Shown in pieces: positions 44,585-53,836 of a DNA stretch of 64,000 bases. The DNA is from Ruegeria sp. ANG-R (lineage in GTDB: Bacteria; Pseudomonadota; Alphaproteobacteria; Rhodobacterales; Rhodobacteraceae): positions 1 to 64,000 of the forward strand of contig NZ_JWLJ01000001.1 of NCBI RefSeq assembly GCF_000813985.1, read 5' to 3'. A model generated the notes under the pieces. That model made no database searches. It was not told where the DNA came from and saw only the letters and a program-made list of their open reading frames with translations. Each line of letters starts with the position of its first letter. The stretch's first letter is position 1. Position numbers and translations under genes: made by a program.

Positions 44585-47034
44585 TCGGCAACCTCCATTG
44601 ATGTATCCATCCGGGGACGCAGGCTTTGCGGATCATAGGCCGGTTCGCTCAGAACCCACGCAGCGCGGGGTGCACCGTGGATAACCACTTCCAATTCGGT
44701 GCCCGCCGCAGCGGCCCGGGGTTTGATGTAAGCAAAGGCGAGAATCTTTCCGACGCTGTGCCCGTAAACGACAGAAGCTGTTGATCCTACGACGCATCCG
44801 TTCAGCAGTACCGCCTCACCACCATGCCCGTCGATCTCACCGTCCGGTTCGATTTCGAGATAGGCGCAGACCCAGGGAAGATCGGTGTTCAGCGTGTTGT
44901 CACGGCCAAGATAGTTCTTATCCGTGCGGGCAAAGCGGAGCACATCCGCCTCGGCCAAAGTGACCTCATTCGTGAGTTCACCGGCCCCTTTGAAGCCTTT
45001 CTCCATGCGCATGACATTCATGGCGAAACTGCCGTAGTCGGCGATGCCAAAGGGCTCACCCGCAGCCCAAAGCGCGGAATAAACGTCAAGACATGCGGCG
45101 TTGGGCATATGCAGCTCCCAACCAAGCTCGCCCGCGTATGACATGCGGAAAGCCCAGACGTCATGGCCTGCGATTTTAATCTGCTGGGCCGACAGCCAGC
45201 GGAAAGAGGCATTGCTCAGCTCGGTGTAGGTGCAGGCTGACAGGACATCGCGGGCGCGGGGTCCATTCAGAGACAGCGCTGACCAGTCGTCGGAAAGCGC
45301 CGTGACGACCACATCTTCATCGCGGCGCTGCTGCGCGAGATGATCCAGCAGGCGCTGTTCGAAAAACGCCGCGCAGACAAGATAGTAGCGATCTTGCGCC
45401 ATGCGAACGATGGTCGTTTCCAACTCGATCCGGCCCCGACGGTTCAGCATATGGGTCAGCGTGATCGAACCGTTTTTCTGCGGCATCCGGTTCGCGGTCA
45501 AACGGTCCAGCAGCGCGTAGGCATCCGGCCCGGAAACCTCGACCTTGGTAAAGGCGGTGACGTCCATGATGCCGACCCGTTCGCGGACTGCAGCAACCTC
45601 GGCCGCTACCATGTCATCGGCCACGGTACGACGGAAGGAATAGTGATCCCGCTGCGCCACGCCATCGCGGGCGAACCAGCGGGGCCGTTCGAAGCCGTAA
45701 ACCTCTTCATGCACCGCGCCCTTGGATTTTAACACCTCATGCAGAGGCGACGGTTTGATGGGACGTCCGGCAAGCCGGTTGAAATGCGGGAAGGGGATCT
45801 CGTGGCGCAGGCAATAGTCTTCCTCGGCCTTGATCACCTGCCAGTCCTTGGTGGCATAGCTGCCAAACCGGCGCGGGTCATACTCGCGCATCGAAATATC
45901 GGCTGCGCCATGCACCATCCAGCGCGCCAGTTCCCGCGTCAGGCCCGGCCCCCAGCCAATCCCGATCTGAGTACCGCAGCAGCACCAATAGTTCCGCACA
46001 CCCGGAGCAGGCCCGATCAGCGGGTTGCCATCTGGAGGATGACTGATCGCACCGTGCACCTCGCGCTGAATGCCCAGTTCGGCAAAGATCGGCATCCGGT
46101 TCAGGCTTTCCTCAAGCCATGGCATCACTCGATCATAGTCGGCATCGAACAGCCAGTTCTCGTAGTCCCACGGGCAATGATCGTGCCAGACCGAATTCGG
46201 GTTCTCTTTCTCGTAAATCCCGATCAGACCGCGCTTTTGCTCCATCCGGATATAGCCCGACACCTTCTTGTCATCGCGGATCACCGGCAGCTCTTTGTCC
46301 AGCGCCTCGAATTCGGGAACTGGTTCGGTCACGAAATAATGGTGCGTCATTGAGGTCATGGGCAATTGCAGACCCGACCATTCGCCCATCTGCCGCGCAT
46401 AGGTGCCGCCCGCGTTGACCACATGTTCGCAGGTGATCGTGCCCTTGGGCGTTTCGACAACCCATTCGCCGTTCTCGGCCTGCGTAATGTTCGTCGCCTG
46501 ACAGTGACGGATGATCCGCACACCTTTCTGACGAGCGCCCGCAGCCATCGCCATGGTCACGTTTGTCGGGTCCACGTGGCCGTCATCCGGGGTGTGAAGC
46601 GCGCCCAACACGCCATCAAGATTGTAGAACGGATGCAGCTCGGTCACGCGATCCGGGCCGACCAGTTCGATGTTGAAACCCAGCGAACGGCCAACAGACA
46701 GCGTGTGGCGCAACCAGTCCATCTCGTCTTGCGTGTAGGCCAACCGGAAAGAACCGCAGCCATGCCACGTCACGGCCTGCCCGGTTTCGGCCTCCAACGC
46801 ACCGGAATACAGACCGATATTGTAATCGACGCATTTGCCCAAACCAAAGCTTGAGGTCGAGTGCGTGATCTGCCCTGCCGCGTGCCAGGTGCTGCCGCTG
46901 GTCAGTTCGGCCTTTTCCAGCAGTACCGTATCACCGCCCCATCCTTCGTGCCCAAGGTGGTAGGCAAGGCCCACGCCCATCACGCCGCCACCCACAATAA
47001 CCACGCGTGCGTGGGTCGGGAAATCAGATGCCAT
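44581..47034 (-). CDS. FAD/GcvT-domain demethylase (dimethylglycine/sarcosine dehydrogenase-like)
   Basis: 817 aa from the ATG at 47034. N-terminal DAO-type FAD domain: VVIVGGGVMGVGLAYHLG, then LTSGSTWHAAGQ with the His that covalently holds FAD in dimethylglycine dehydrogenase. A C-terminal GcvT/aminomethyl-folate part (about 420-817) includes RVGIMDVTAFTKVEVSGPDA and MRMEKGFKGAGELTNEVT. Moves N-methyl groups to tetrahydrofolate. First gene of the minus-strand operon, divergent from the RpiR regulator and a Rieske oxygenase. The natural substrate could be a methylated amino acid made by that oxygenase. Confidence 0.9.
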   Translation of the reverse strand: MASDFPTHARVVIVGGGVMGVGLAYHLGHEGWGGDTVLLEKAELTSGSTWHAAGQITHSTSSFGLGKCVDYNIGLYSGALEAETGQAVTWHGCGSFRLAYTQDEMDWLRHTLSVGRSLGFNIELVGPDRVTELHPFYNLDGVLGALHTPDDGHVDPTNVTMAMAAGARQKGVRIIRHCQATNITQAENGEWVVETPKGTITCEHVVNAGGTYARQMGEWSGLQLPMTSMTHHYFVTEPVPEFEALDKELPVIRDDKKVSGYIRMEQKRGLIGIYEKENPNSVWHDHCPWDYENWLFDADYDRVMPWLEESLNRMPIFAELGIQREVHGAISHPPDGNPLIGPAPGVRNYWCCCGTQIGIGWGPGLTRELARWMVHGAADISMREYDPRRFGSYATKDWQVIKAEEDYCLRHEIPFPHFNRLAGRPIKPSPLHEVLKSKGAVHEEVYGFERPRWFARDGVAQRDHYSFRRTVADDMVAAEVAAVRERVGIMDVTAFTKVEVSGPDAYALLDRLTANRMPQKNGSITLTHMLNRRGRIELETTIVRMAQDRYYLVCAAFFEQRLLDHLAQQRRDEDVVVTALSDDWSALSLNGPRARDVLSACTYTELSNASFRWLSAQQIKIAGHDVWAFRMSYAGELGWELHMPNAACLDVYSALWAAGEPFGIADYGSFAMNVMRMEKGFKGAGELTNEVTLAEADVLRFARTDKNYLGRDNTLNTDLPWVCAYLEIEPDGEIDGHGGEAVLLNGCVVGSTASVVYGHSVGKILAFAYIKPRAAAAGTELEVVIHGAPRAAWVLSEPAYDPQSLRPRMDTSMEVAE

Positions 47035-47099
47035 CGGATCAATCCTCTGAGTCGATTTTGTCTCGACAGCGTAAGCAAACAAAAGTACCATCGTCAATC
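47035..47099. promoter_or_regulatory. Divergent promoter region
   Basis: 65 bases between the demethylase and rpiR-family starts, so both promoters and the operators of the regulator must be packed here. The sequence is AT-richer (GTAAGCAAACAAAAGTACC) and offers no clear palindrome. Promoters for both directions are inferred from the gene layout only. Confidence 0.4.
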
Positions 47100-47987
47100 A
47101 TGAATGGGACAAATGTATCAAATACGATTCTCGAACGGCTGGCGGATGAACTGTCCGAGTTGACACCCGAGGCGCGCAAAGCCGCCACCTACGTTCTGGA
47201 AAACCCGCGTGACGTGGGGGTTTCGACCGTGCGCGAAATCGCCGAGGCCGCAAACGTGAAACCCAACACCATCGTCCGCATGGCACGGCAAGTGGGGTTC
47301 GAAGGCTACGAGGATTTCCGCGTGCCCTTCCGCGAGGCGATCCGGCGTGGGCAGGCCGATTTCCCGGATCGTGCCCGTTGGCTGCAGGACATTCGCAAGT
47401 CAGGCAATATGGGCGGGCTTTATGCCGATATGGTTCAGGACGCCCTGCGCAATGTTGAAGAAACCTTTGCCAATATCTCGTCCGAGCAATTGAAAGCTGC
47501 CGCCGAAGACATCTGGAACTCGCGCAACGTATTTGTGTTGGGCGTGGGCGTGAACAACTCGAACGCGCGGAACTTCGTCTATCTTGCGTCGACCGGAATG
47601 GTGCAGTTCCACGCGATCCCACGCCCCGGGTCAAATCCGATTGACGATCTGGCCTGGGCGGACAAGCGTGATGTGCTGATCGCCATGACCTGCAAGCCTT
47701 ATCGAAACGAAGTGGTCGAAGCGGTGCAGGTCGCGCGCGAACAGGGGTTGACCGTTGTGGGCCTGTCCGACAGCCCGGCCAGCCCGATCCTGCGCAATGC
47801 CGATCATGGCTTTGTCATCTCAGCCGACACGCCGCAATTCTTCCCGTCTTCGGTCAGTACGGTCGCCCTGCTGGAAACTCTGTTGTCTTTTGTGATCGCC
47901 GTTGCCAGCGACGAAATCGTCGAGCGGGTCGAAACCTTTCACAAACGCCGCCATCAGCTAGGCCTTTATCATGCGGAGGAGCCGTGA
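47100..47987 (+). CDS. RpiR-family transcriptional regulator
   Basis: 295 aa from the ATG at 47100. N-terminal HTH_6: LTPEARKAATYVLENPRDVG then STVREIAEAANVKPNTIVRMARQVGFEGY; C-terminal SIS domain (about 130-270, VFVLGVGVNNSNARNF), which binds phosphosugars or related small molecules. Its stop overlaps the GTG start of the Rieske gene. Likely controls the demethylase operon and its own operon. Confidence 0.9.
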   Translation: MNGTNVSNTILERLADELSELTPEARKAATYVLENPRDVGVSTVREIAEAANVKPNTIVRMARQVGFEGYEDFRVPFREAIRRGQADFPDRARWLQDIRKSGNMGGLYADMVQDALRNVEETFANISSEQLKAAAEDIWNSRNVFVLGVGVNNSNARNFVYLASTGMVQFHAIPRPGSNPIDDLAWADKRDVLIAMTCKPYRNEVVEAVQVAREQGLTVVGLSDSPASPILRNADHGFVISADTPQFFPSSVSTVALLETLLSFVIAVASDEIVERVETFHKRRHQLGLYHAEEP

Positions 47988-49066
47988 CAGAGCCAATCCA
48001 ATCCCTTGCCGCCCGATACTATATCGACCCGGTCGTGTTTCAGGCCGAAACCGAAGGCGTTCTGGCGCGAACCTGGCAGTTTGGCTGCCATGCGTCGGAA
48101 CTGGCGGAGCCCGGCGCCTACGTGGCATTTGAGATTGCCGGGCAAGACCTTTTTGCCATCCGGGGACGGGATCAGCAGATCCGTGTGTTCTACAACGTCT
48201 GTCAACACCGGGCCCATCAACTTGTCAGCGGGTCAGGTACAACCCGGGTCGTCGTCTGCCCGTATCACGCCTGGACCTATGAGTTGACCGGAGAGCTTCG
48301 GGCAGGTCCCAACCTCAAGGCGGTTGAAGGGTTCGACAAATCGAGTGTGTGCCTGACCGAGGTGCGCGCCGAAGAGTTTCTGGGTTTTGTATTCGTAAAC
48401 CTCGATCCGAATGCCGCGCCCATGGATGACTGGTTTCCGGGCACTCGCGTCGAATTGGAAGAGTGGGTGCCAAACTGGGCGGATCTCAAACCGCTCGAGT
48501 GGGTGGAGATCCCCGAGCACTGCAATTGGAAAGTGTCGGTCGAGAACTATTCCGAATGCTATCACTGTTCGCTGAACCACCCGACTTTTGCGAATGGTGT
48601 TGTCAGACCGGAAACCTATGACATTCAGCCCCAAGGCATGTGCCTGCGACACACCACCGAGTGTCAGAGCCTTGAGAACATGACCTATGATATCGAGTCA
48701 GGCTTTGACCATTTCGACGAATATTCCAGTTGGTTCCTCTGGCCGATGTTCTCGTTTCAGGTTTATCCGGGCAATGTGCTGAACACCTATCACTGGCGCG
48801 CTTTGGATGCGAACCATGTGGTGGTGTGGCGCGGCTGGTATTCGCTGGGGGGTGTCGACGATCCAAAGGTGCGGCAACTGGCCATGCAGGACCGCGCGAC
48901 AACCGTGGAGGAAGATATTCGGCTGGTGGAATCCGTGCAGCGCGGGCTTCATTCGCGCGGGTACAAACCCGGCCCGCTGGTGATCGACCCCAAAGGTGGT
49001 GTGAATTCGGAGCATCCCGTCATGCATCTGCAGCAATGGATGCGCGATGCCGTGGATGGCGCATAA
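47984..49066 (+). CDS. Rieske oxygenase alpha subunit (betaine/N-demethylase type)
   Basis: 360 aa, GTG start overlapping the upstream stop (GTGA). Rieske 2Fe-2S motifs NVCQHRAHQLV and VVCPYHAWTYE; mononuclear iron site in ENYSECYHCSLNHPTF (NEx...H-x4-H type). Resembles GbcA-like glycine betaine or stachydrine/carnitine oxygenases, which remove a methyl group from quaternary amines. No reductase gene lies beside it, so the electron donor is elsewhere. Divergent from the GcvT demethylase gene, which would take the next methyl groups. Confidence 0.85.
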   Translation: MTEPIQSLAARYYIDPVVFQAETEGVLARTWQFGCHASELAEPGAYVAFEIAGQDLFAIRGRDQQIRVFYNVCQHRAHQLVSGSGTTRVVVCPYHAWTYELTGELRAGPNLKAVEGFDKSSVCLTEVRAEEFLGFVFVNLDPNAAPMDDWFPGTRVELEEWVPNWADLKPLEWVEIPEHCNWKVSVENYSECYHCSLNHPTFANGVVRPETYDIQPQGMCLRHTTECQSLENMTYDIESGFDHFDEYSSWFLWPMFSFQVYPGNVLNTYHWRALDANHVVVWRGWYSLGGVDDPKVRQLAMQDRATTVEEDIRLVESVQRGLHSRGYKPGPLVIDPKGGVNSEHPVMHLQQWMRDAVDGA

Positions 49067-49099
49067 AGTGCGTAGATGCCGAAAGAGAAGGAAGAGAGA

Positions 49100-49486
49100 A
49101 TGAGTGCATTTGACGAAGACCTGTTTCTGAAGGGTCTCGAACAACGCAAGGCGACCCTCGGCGCGGCTTATGTCGAGAAGAACCTCGCCGCAGCAGACGA
49201 GTTCACGCGCCCGTTTCAGGAGGCAATGACCGCATGGTGTTGGGGCTTCGGATGGGGCGATGACGTAATCGACGCCAAAACACGTTCGATGATGAACCTG
49301 TCGATGATCGGTGCATTGGGCAAAATGCATGAATGGGAAATCCATTGCCGAGGCGCAATCAACAATGGTGTCAGCACCGAGGAAATCCGCGCCATCATCC
49401 ACGTGATCGGAATCTATTGCGGCGTTCCGCAGGCTCTGGAATGCTTCCGCGTCGCACGCAAGGTTATTGAGGAAAGTACATCCTAA
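49100..49486 (+). CDS. Carboxymuconolactone-decarboxylase-family protein
   Basis: 128 aa from the ATG at 49100 (GGAAGAGAGA upstream). Alpha-helical CMD fold: KTRSMMNLSMIGALGKMHEW and EIHCRGAINNGVSTEEIRAI, then YCGVPQALECFRVA. The family includes 4-carboxymuconolactone decarboxylases and AhpD-like disulfide proteins; which one is open. Third gene of the RpiR-Rieske operon. After its stop there is a weak 6-bp stem (49500-49528) that may end transcription. Confidence 0.82.
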   Translation: MSAFDEDLFLKGLEQRKATLGAAYVEKNLAAADEFTRPFQEAMTAWCWGFGWGDDVIDAKTRSMMNLSMIGALGKMHEWEIHCRGAINNGVSTEEIRAIIHVIGIYCGVPQALECFRVARKVIEESTS

Positions 49487-49607
49487 TTCGAATTGGAGCC
49501 GCGACTGGTCTATTTCGTAATCGTCGCGACGCGGGTTTTGTAGCTGATGCGGTTTGTACTTCGTGCTTCAGAGATATGCGATGGTTGGGACAGAATCCGA
49601 AACGTTT

Positions 49608-50387
49608 CTAAGAGGCGAGCAAACCTGAGAGTTTGCTTGCTCCGCTCTGCAGCAAGGAAAGGAATTGTGTCAGGCTTGCCAATTCATGACGTTGGGTTGG
49701 CGCATGGACAGATAATGTTGCAACAAGCCTGTTGTGCTCATCCAGAACCGGTACTGCGATCGCAGCCATTCCCGACATGAACTCTTCGTCATCGGTTGAA
49801 TAGCCATTTCGCGCAATACGTCTGACTTCCGCGTTCAGCGCCTCAGGTTCGGTTATGGTTTTTTCGGTATTAGCCCTCAACTTATGAGAAGATACAAAAC
49901 CGTCCAAGGTGTTGCGGCGAAGTGTGGAAAGATACATTTTTCCGCTGGCGGTGCAGTGAAACGGAACCTGGGTGCCGACAGGTAACTGGATGCGCAGGGG
50001 CCATTTGGTCTCGACCCTGTCTAGGTAGATCATCCCTTCGCGATCAGGGATGGCCAGGTTGCAGGTTTCGCCGATTTCATCCGCAACGCCCCGCAGGATT
50101 GCCAGACGCGCGGTCCGCAGATGTTCTGACGACACGGTGTTTACTGCAAGCTGCCGCAGGCGCGGTCCGGGCCCATAAGAGCGGCCATCCAAATCGCGCT
50201 GAAGAAACCCCTCTGCCTCCGCAGTCTGCAAAAGCCTGTGGATTGTGGGCTTCGCCAGACCCAATGCCTCGATCAGGTCTGACGGCTTGAGTGCAACCCC
50301 GCGCTTTGCCACCTCTTCGAGAATGAGCAGCAACCGCAAGTTTGTTGGAATCTTGGAATCACTCTCTTGTGCATCGGAATTGGACAT
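49608..50387 (-). CDS. IclR-family regulator
   Basis: 259 aa. Winged HTH: LLLILEEVAKRGVALKPSDL then IEALGLAKPTIHRLLQTAEAEGFL; effector-binding domain C-terminal (LPVGTQVPFHCTASGKMYLS, SGMAAIAVPVLDEHNRLVATL). It lies 11 bases downstream of the TRAP large permease gene in the same direction, so is likely co-transcribed, and probably controls the transporter and the divergent GMC gene. Confidence 0.9.
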   Translation of the reverse strand: MSNSDAQESDSKIPTNLRLLLILEEVAKRGVALKPSDLIEALGLAKPTIHRLLQTAEAEGFLQRDLDGRSYGPGPRLRQLAVNTVSSEHLRTARLAILRGVADEIGETCNLAIPDREGMIYLDRVETKWPLRIQLPVGTQVPFHCTASGKMYLSTLRRNTLDGFVSSHKLRANTEKTITEPEALNAEVRRIARNGYSTDDEEFMSGMAAIAVPVLDEHNRLVATLSVHAPTQRHELASLTQFLSLLQSGASKLSGLLAS

Positions 50388-50398
50388 CCCGCTACATT

Positions 50399-51757
50399 CT
50401 AGTTGTTCGGCAACAGGATCAAGGCCAGATCAGGTACTAACGACACCAAAATCCACACTGACAGCAGTGCGACCAAATATGGTACGGTGTAGCGCAGCAG
50501 CCGGAAGTAGGGCACGCCCGTCACCCCCGATGCGACATAGAGGTTCAGACCATATGGCGGAGTAATGAACCCGATCGACGCGCCAACAAGGAAAATCACC
50601 GAGAAATGGATCGGATCGACGCCGACCGATGCTGCAATCGGAGCCAGAATTGGTGCCAGGATGATCGTCACCGGCAGGCTTTCCAGCACCATACCCGAGA
50701 AAAAGACAATGACCATCGATGTGAACAGAACCGCATAGTACCCGCCCATTGACGTCACGAAATCGCCGATGGTTTGCTGCGCGCCCAACAGCGAAAGGAT
50801 CTGCTGCATCACGACGGAAATTGCGATCAATGGCGCCAGAATACCGGTGATCTGGGCGGACCGGATGACGATCGAGGGGATCTCGGGGATGGTGAATCCT
50901 TCAACCACGAACATCTCGGCGAAGCTTTTCTCGGTCGGCGGAATATCATTCCGAGCCCCCATGACCCGGTTGATCGGATAACTGACCAGACCGGCGATCA
51001 CACAGAACCCGACGGTGACTCCAGCGGCTTCGGTTGGGGAGAACTTGCCGGTGTAGATACCCCAGAGCACCAGTCCGATGGCGAAAAAGCCCAGCCACGC
51101 TCCGAACGCGGTCTTAAGCACACGGTTCAGTTGTAGCGGGATCAGGTAGCCCCAGCCGTTGATCCGGCAGATGATCCAGCACGCAAACTGCATCCCTATG
51201 ACCATCAACGCCCCCGGCAGGATACCGGCCACGAACAACTCGGAAATCGGCAGGTTCATCAAAAACCCGTAAACGATGAAGATGATGGATGGCGGGATGA
51301 TGATCCCCACCGTACCACCTGCCGCGGCGGTCGCGGCGCTGAACCGCTCATCATAACCGCCCTTGACCATCTCTGGGTGCAACATTGATCCGATAGTCGC
51401 CGTCGTCGCCGAGTTTGAACCTGAGATCGCCGCAAACAGCCCGCAAGCCCCCAGCGAGGCCATGGCCAGCCCACCGCGTATCCAGCCCAGACAGGCGTAA
51501 GCAAAATCGCTAAGCCGCCGTGCAATACCCGATTTGTTGATCAGATCGCCGGTCAGGATGAACAGAGGCATTGCCAACAAAGCGAAACCCTTGTTGAACA
51601 CGTTCAACAATTCGGCCCCCATATTGTCCAGCGTCAGGCCAAGGACGAATGAACAGCCGATCACCCAATATCCGATGACCAGCAGTACCGGCACGCCCAG
51701 CATGAACAGAAACGTCACAGCAAGCGAGATTAATGTAACCATGGTTCCGTCTGTCAT
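50399..51757 (-). CDS. dctM: TRAP transporter large permease
   Basis: 452 aa with about 12 hydrophobic segments. DctM motifs: PLFILTGDLINKSGIARRLS, FAAISGSNSATTATIGSMLHPEM, and VGIIIPPSIIFIVYGF. Brings substrate in using the sodium gradient, with the small permease and DctP. Its ATG overlaps the DctQ stop by one base. Confidence 0.93.
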   Translation of the reverse strand: MTDGTMVTLISLAVTFLFMLGVPVLLVIGYWVIGCSFVLGLTLDNMGAELLNVFNKGFALLAMPLFILTGDLINKSGIARRLSDFAYACLGWIRGGLAMASLGACGLFAAISGSNSATTATIGSMLHPEMVKGGYDERFSAATAAAGGTVGIIIPPSIIFIVYGFLMNLPISELFVAGILPGALMVIGMQFACWIICRINGWGYLIPLQLNRVLKTAFGAWLGFFAIGLVLWGIYTGKFSPTEAAGVTVGFCVIAGLVSYPINRVMGARNDIPPTEKSFAEMFVVEGFTIPEIPSIVIRSAQITGILAPLIAISVVMQQILSLLGAQQTIGDFVTSMGGYYAVLFTSMVIVFFSGMVLESLPVTIILAPILAPIAASVGVDPIHFSVIFLVGASIGFITPPYGLNLYVASGVTGVPYFRLLRYTVPYLVALLSVWILVSLVPDLALILLPNN

Positions 51758-52422
51758 CAGTCTGCCCCTATCACGGCCTGCTTGATCAGCGGCTCTCCGG
51801 TTTTCCAGTTGTGCAGATCATCGGCGAGATTCTGAAACACGCGCCCCACCATCAGGAAGAACGACAAGGGTGCGGCCAGCAGAAACCACCACTGCATGAT
51901 GTTGTCGGTTCCCAGCACGATCTGGAAGTTGGACGCGGACAATGCGACCAGCCGGGTCGTGGTAACGATCACGATGACGGCGAAGATGAACCACAACACC
52001 GCATCCAGAAAAAGACAGGCAAGCTGCCCGCCGCGCGGCATCGAAGTGCGAAACTCGCTGAAACTCAGATGCGTTCGCAGACGCACGTTGTAGGAGGCCC
52101 CAAACCAGGCCATCACCATGAACAGAAGTGGAGGTATCGTTGTGGACCAGGGCTCCTGATCGTTGAAAACGAAACGGTCGATCACGCCCCAGAAGATAAT
52201 CAGTGCGATGGCGAGATAAGAATAGACCATGACCGAACGTTCGAGATGTCGCTCGATATACGGCACCTTGCGGTAGATCAGCATAACAAGAAAGCCGCCG
52301 ATTGCGGCAAAAACCGTGCCCACCACCCATGCGGCGTCGGATTCCAATGCGGATTGAATCTCGAATGAATCCTGGCTGAGCAAAGCGCTGAAAATCGCGC
52401 CGATATCTGCCCCTAAAGACAT
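51757..52422 (-). CDS. dctQ: TRAP transporter small permease
   Basis: 221 aa from the ATG at 52422, which lies 9 bases after GGGAGG; an ATG at 52431 is too close to that site. Four membrane segments (about 30-50, 68-88, 110-130, 150-175) and a C-terminal cytosolic tail, as in the DctQ family. Between dctP and dctM, completing the TRAP set. Confidence 0.88.
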   Translation of the reverse strand: MSLGADIGAIFSALLSQDSFEIQSALESDAAWVVGTVFAAIGGFLVMLIYRKVPYIERHLERSVMVYSYLAIALIIFWGVIDRFVFNDQEPWSTTIPPLLFMVMAWFGASYNVRLRTHLSFSEFRTSMPRGGQLACLFLDAVLWFIFAVIVIVTTTRLVALSASNFQIVLGTDNIMQWWFLLAAPLSFFLMVGRVFQNLADDLHNWKTGEPLIKQAVIGAD

Positions 52423-52488
52423 GAACCCCATCCTCCCGGTCGGTGTTTGACGGAACTGGCCCACAAGGGGCCAGTTCGTAATTCTAGA

Positions 52489-53727
52489 TCAGGCTTCGCC
52501 TCTCCACCAACGGCGCGGCTCGACATTTTCGGCCAAGGTATCCGCCGGGATCTGACGCGCGATGTCGTAGATCTCTTGATATGTGTCGATGCCGCCGGCC
52601 CATTTGTTCAAACGCTCACGCCACTGCGCCCATGGTTCCGGGTTGTAGTTCGGCGCACACATCTCTTCCGCCAGTTTGATCTGGTCATCCGGCAGGAAGG
52701 CCGGACGCACGCCGTTTTCGGCGAAGATGGTGTGGGGCAGCTGCGGGTCCGAGAAGCCAACGGTGTTCAGAAGCGCAGCTTCGTTCGCACCTTGGATAAG
52801 TGCCTGAGTGAAGTAAGACGACTCCATAACTGCGTCCTGCAGATCACCACCAAGACTATCGAAAACCTTGGCCGACATCGAGGTATGCTCGGTACCGCAG
52901 AAGAACTTCAAATTCACCGATTGTGAGACAACGGGCGACATGTTCGCATAGGCCACCGCCGAAGCCCATGTCTCGGCGCCGTCGATCAGGCCGGTTTTCA
53001 GCGCATCCAGCGTTTCTTCCCAGGCCACCGGTACCGGGTTCAGGTTCAGCAACTGCATGGCAATGCGGCCCAACTGAGTACCTGTTACACGGTTTTTGGT
53101 GCCAAAAAGCTCTTCCAGCTTTGTGACAGTCGGCTTGTCGGCAAAGGTCGAGCCCATTTGCAGGCCGCGCAGTTCACAATGCGTAAACAGGAACTTCAGA
53201 CCGTGACGCTTTTCAAGCGGATCACGCAGGATGCGCTGGCTCGCAGGGCTGTAGAAGAAATGATACTGTGCCGCACGGCTGGGGAACATGTAGGCGTAGT
53301 CAAGAACGTTCAGATAAGGCGCCCCACCGGCCGAGTTCTGGGTCGACGCCGCATAGATGTCGACTATTCCCTGCTGAGTCTTCTCGACGCAGCTCAGCTG
53401 TCCGCAAATCTGGTTATCACCGATAAACTCGATGCGAATCTCTCCGTCTGTGCGCTCTTCCAGATCACGGGCGAATTCAATTGCACCTGCGCGTTCGATC
53501 AACAGATTTCGCGTGTTAAAGCCCGACGCGCCAAATTTCAATGTGTGCTTTGGCTCTTTCGAGAACCGTTTTTCATACGTGGATTCAGCAGCCTGCGCCA
53601 GGTTCGCCAGGCTCATTGCCCCGCCAAACCCGCCTGCTGCCAGCAGTGTCGAACTCATGCCATAGCGCCCGGCCACGCGGAAGAAATCCCGACGTGAAAT
53701 TCCGCTTAGTTTCTTGCCGATCTCCAT
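52489..53727 (-). CDS. dctP: TRAP transporter substrate-binding protein
   Basis: 412 aa. A twin-arginine leader SRRDFFRVAGRYGMSST is followed by a hydrophobic run and AQAAES cleavage area. TRAP-type DctP family (TRGxxxE-like ERTDGEIRIEFIGDNQICGQ, LFGTKNRVTGTQLGRIAM, GLIDGAETWASAVAYANM). GGGAGG lies just upstream of the ATG. The substrate is likely a small organic acid or amine; neighbours do not define it. Confidence 0.9.
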   Translation of the reverse strand: MEIGKKLSGISRRDFFRVAGRYGMSSTLLAAGGFGGAMSLANLAQAAESTYEKRFSKEPKHTLKFGASGFNTRNLLIERAGAIEFARDLEERTDGEIRIEFIGDNQICGQLSCVEKTQQGIVDIYAASTQNSAGGAPYLNVLDYAYMFPSRAAQYHFFYSPASQRILRDPLEKRHGLKFLFTHCELRGLQMGSTFADKPTVTKLEELFGTKNRVTGTQLGRIAMQLLNLNPVPVAWEETLDALKTGLIDGAETWASAVAYANMSPVVSQSVNLKFFCGTEHTSMSAKVFDSLGGDLQDAVMESSYFTQALIQGANEAALLNTVGFSDPQLPHTIFAENGVRPAFLPDDQIKLAEEMCAPNYNPEPWAQWRERLNKWAGGIDTYQEIYDIARQIPADTLAENVEPRRWWRGEA

Positions 53728-53752
53728 TGCTTACCTCCCTGTTCGCAAATAA

Positions 53753-53769
53753 TGAGACGTTTTGTATCA
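53753..53769. promoter_or_regulatory. Near-palindrome between dctP and the GMC gene
   Basis: TGAGAC-GTTTT-GTATCA matches as an inverted repeat at 5 of 6 positions and sits in the 109-base divergent gap between the TRAP operon and the GMC gene. Its place suits an IclR-type operator shared by both promoters. No closer assignment is possible. Confidence 0.4.
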
Positions 53770-53836
53770 AAAAATGCTAGTATAGTTCGATCAATTTGCA
53801 TAGGGTTTTTTTCAACAACTTTTGGAGGAGGCCATC

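Noticed and set aside
49500..49528. CGCGAC...GTCGCG stem after the CMD-like gene as a terminator
   Set aside because: Only 6 bp with a 17-base loop and no T-run, so too weak for a separate feature.
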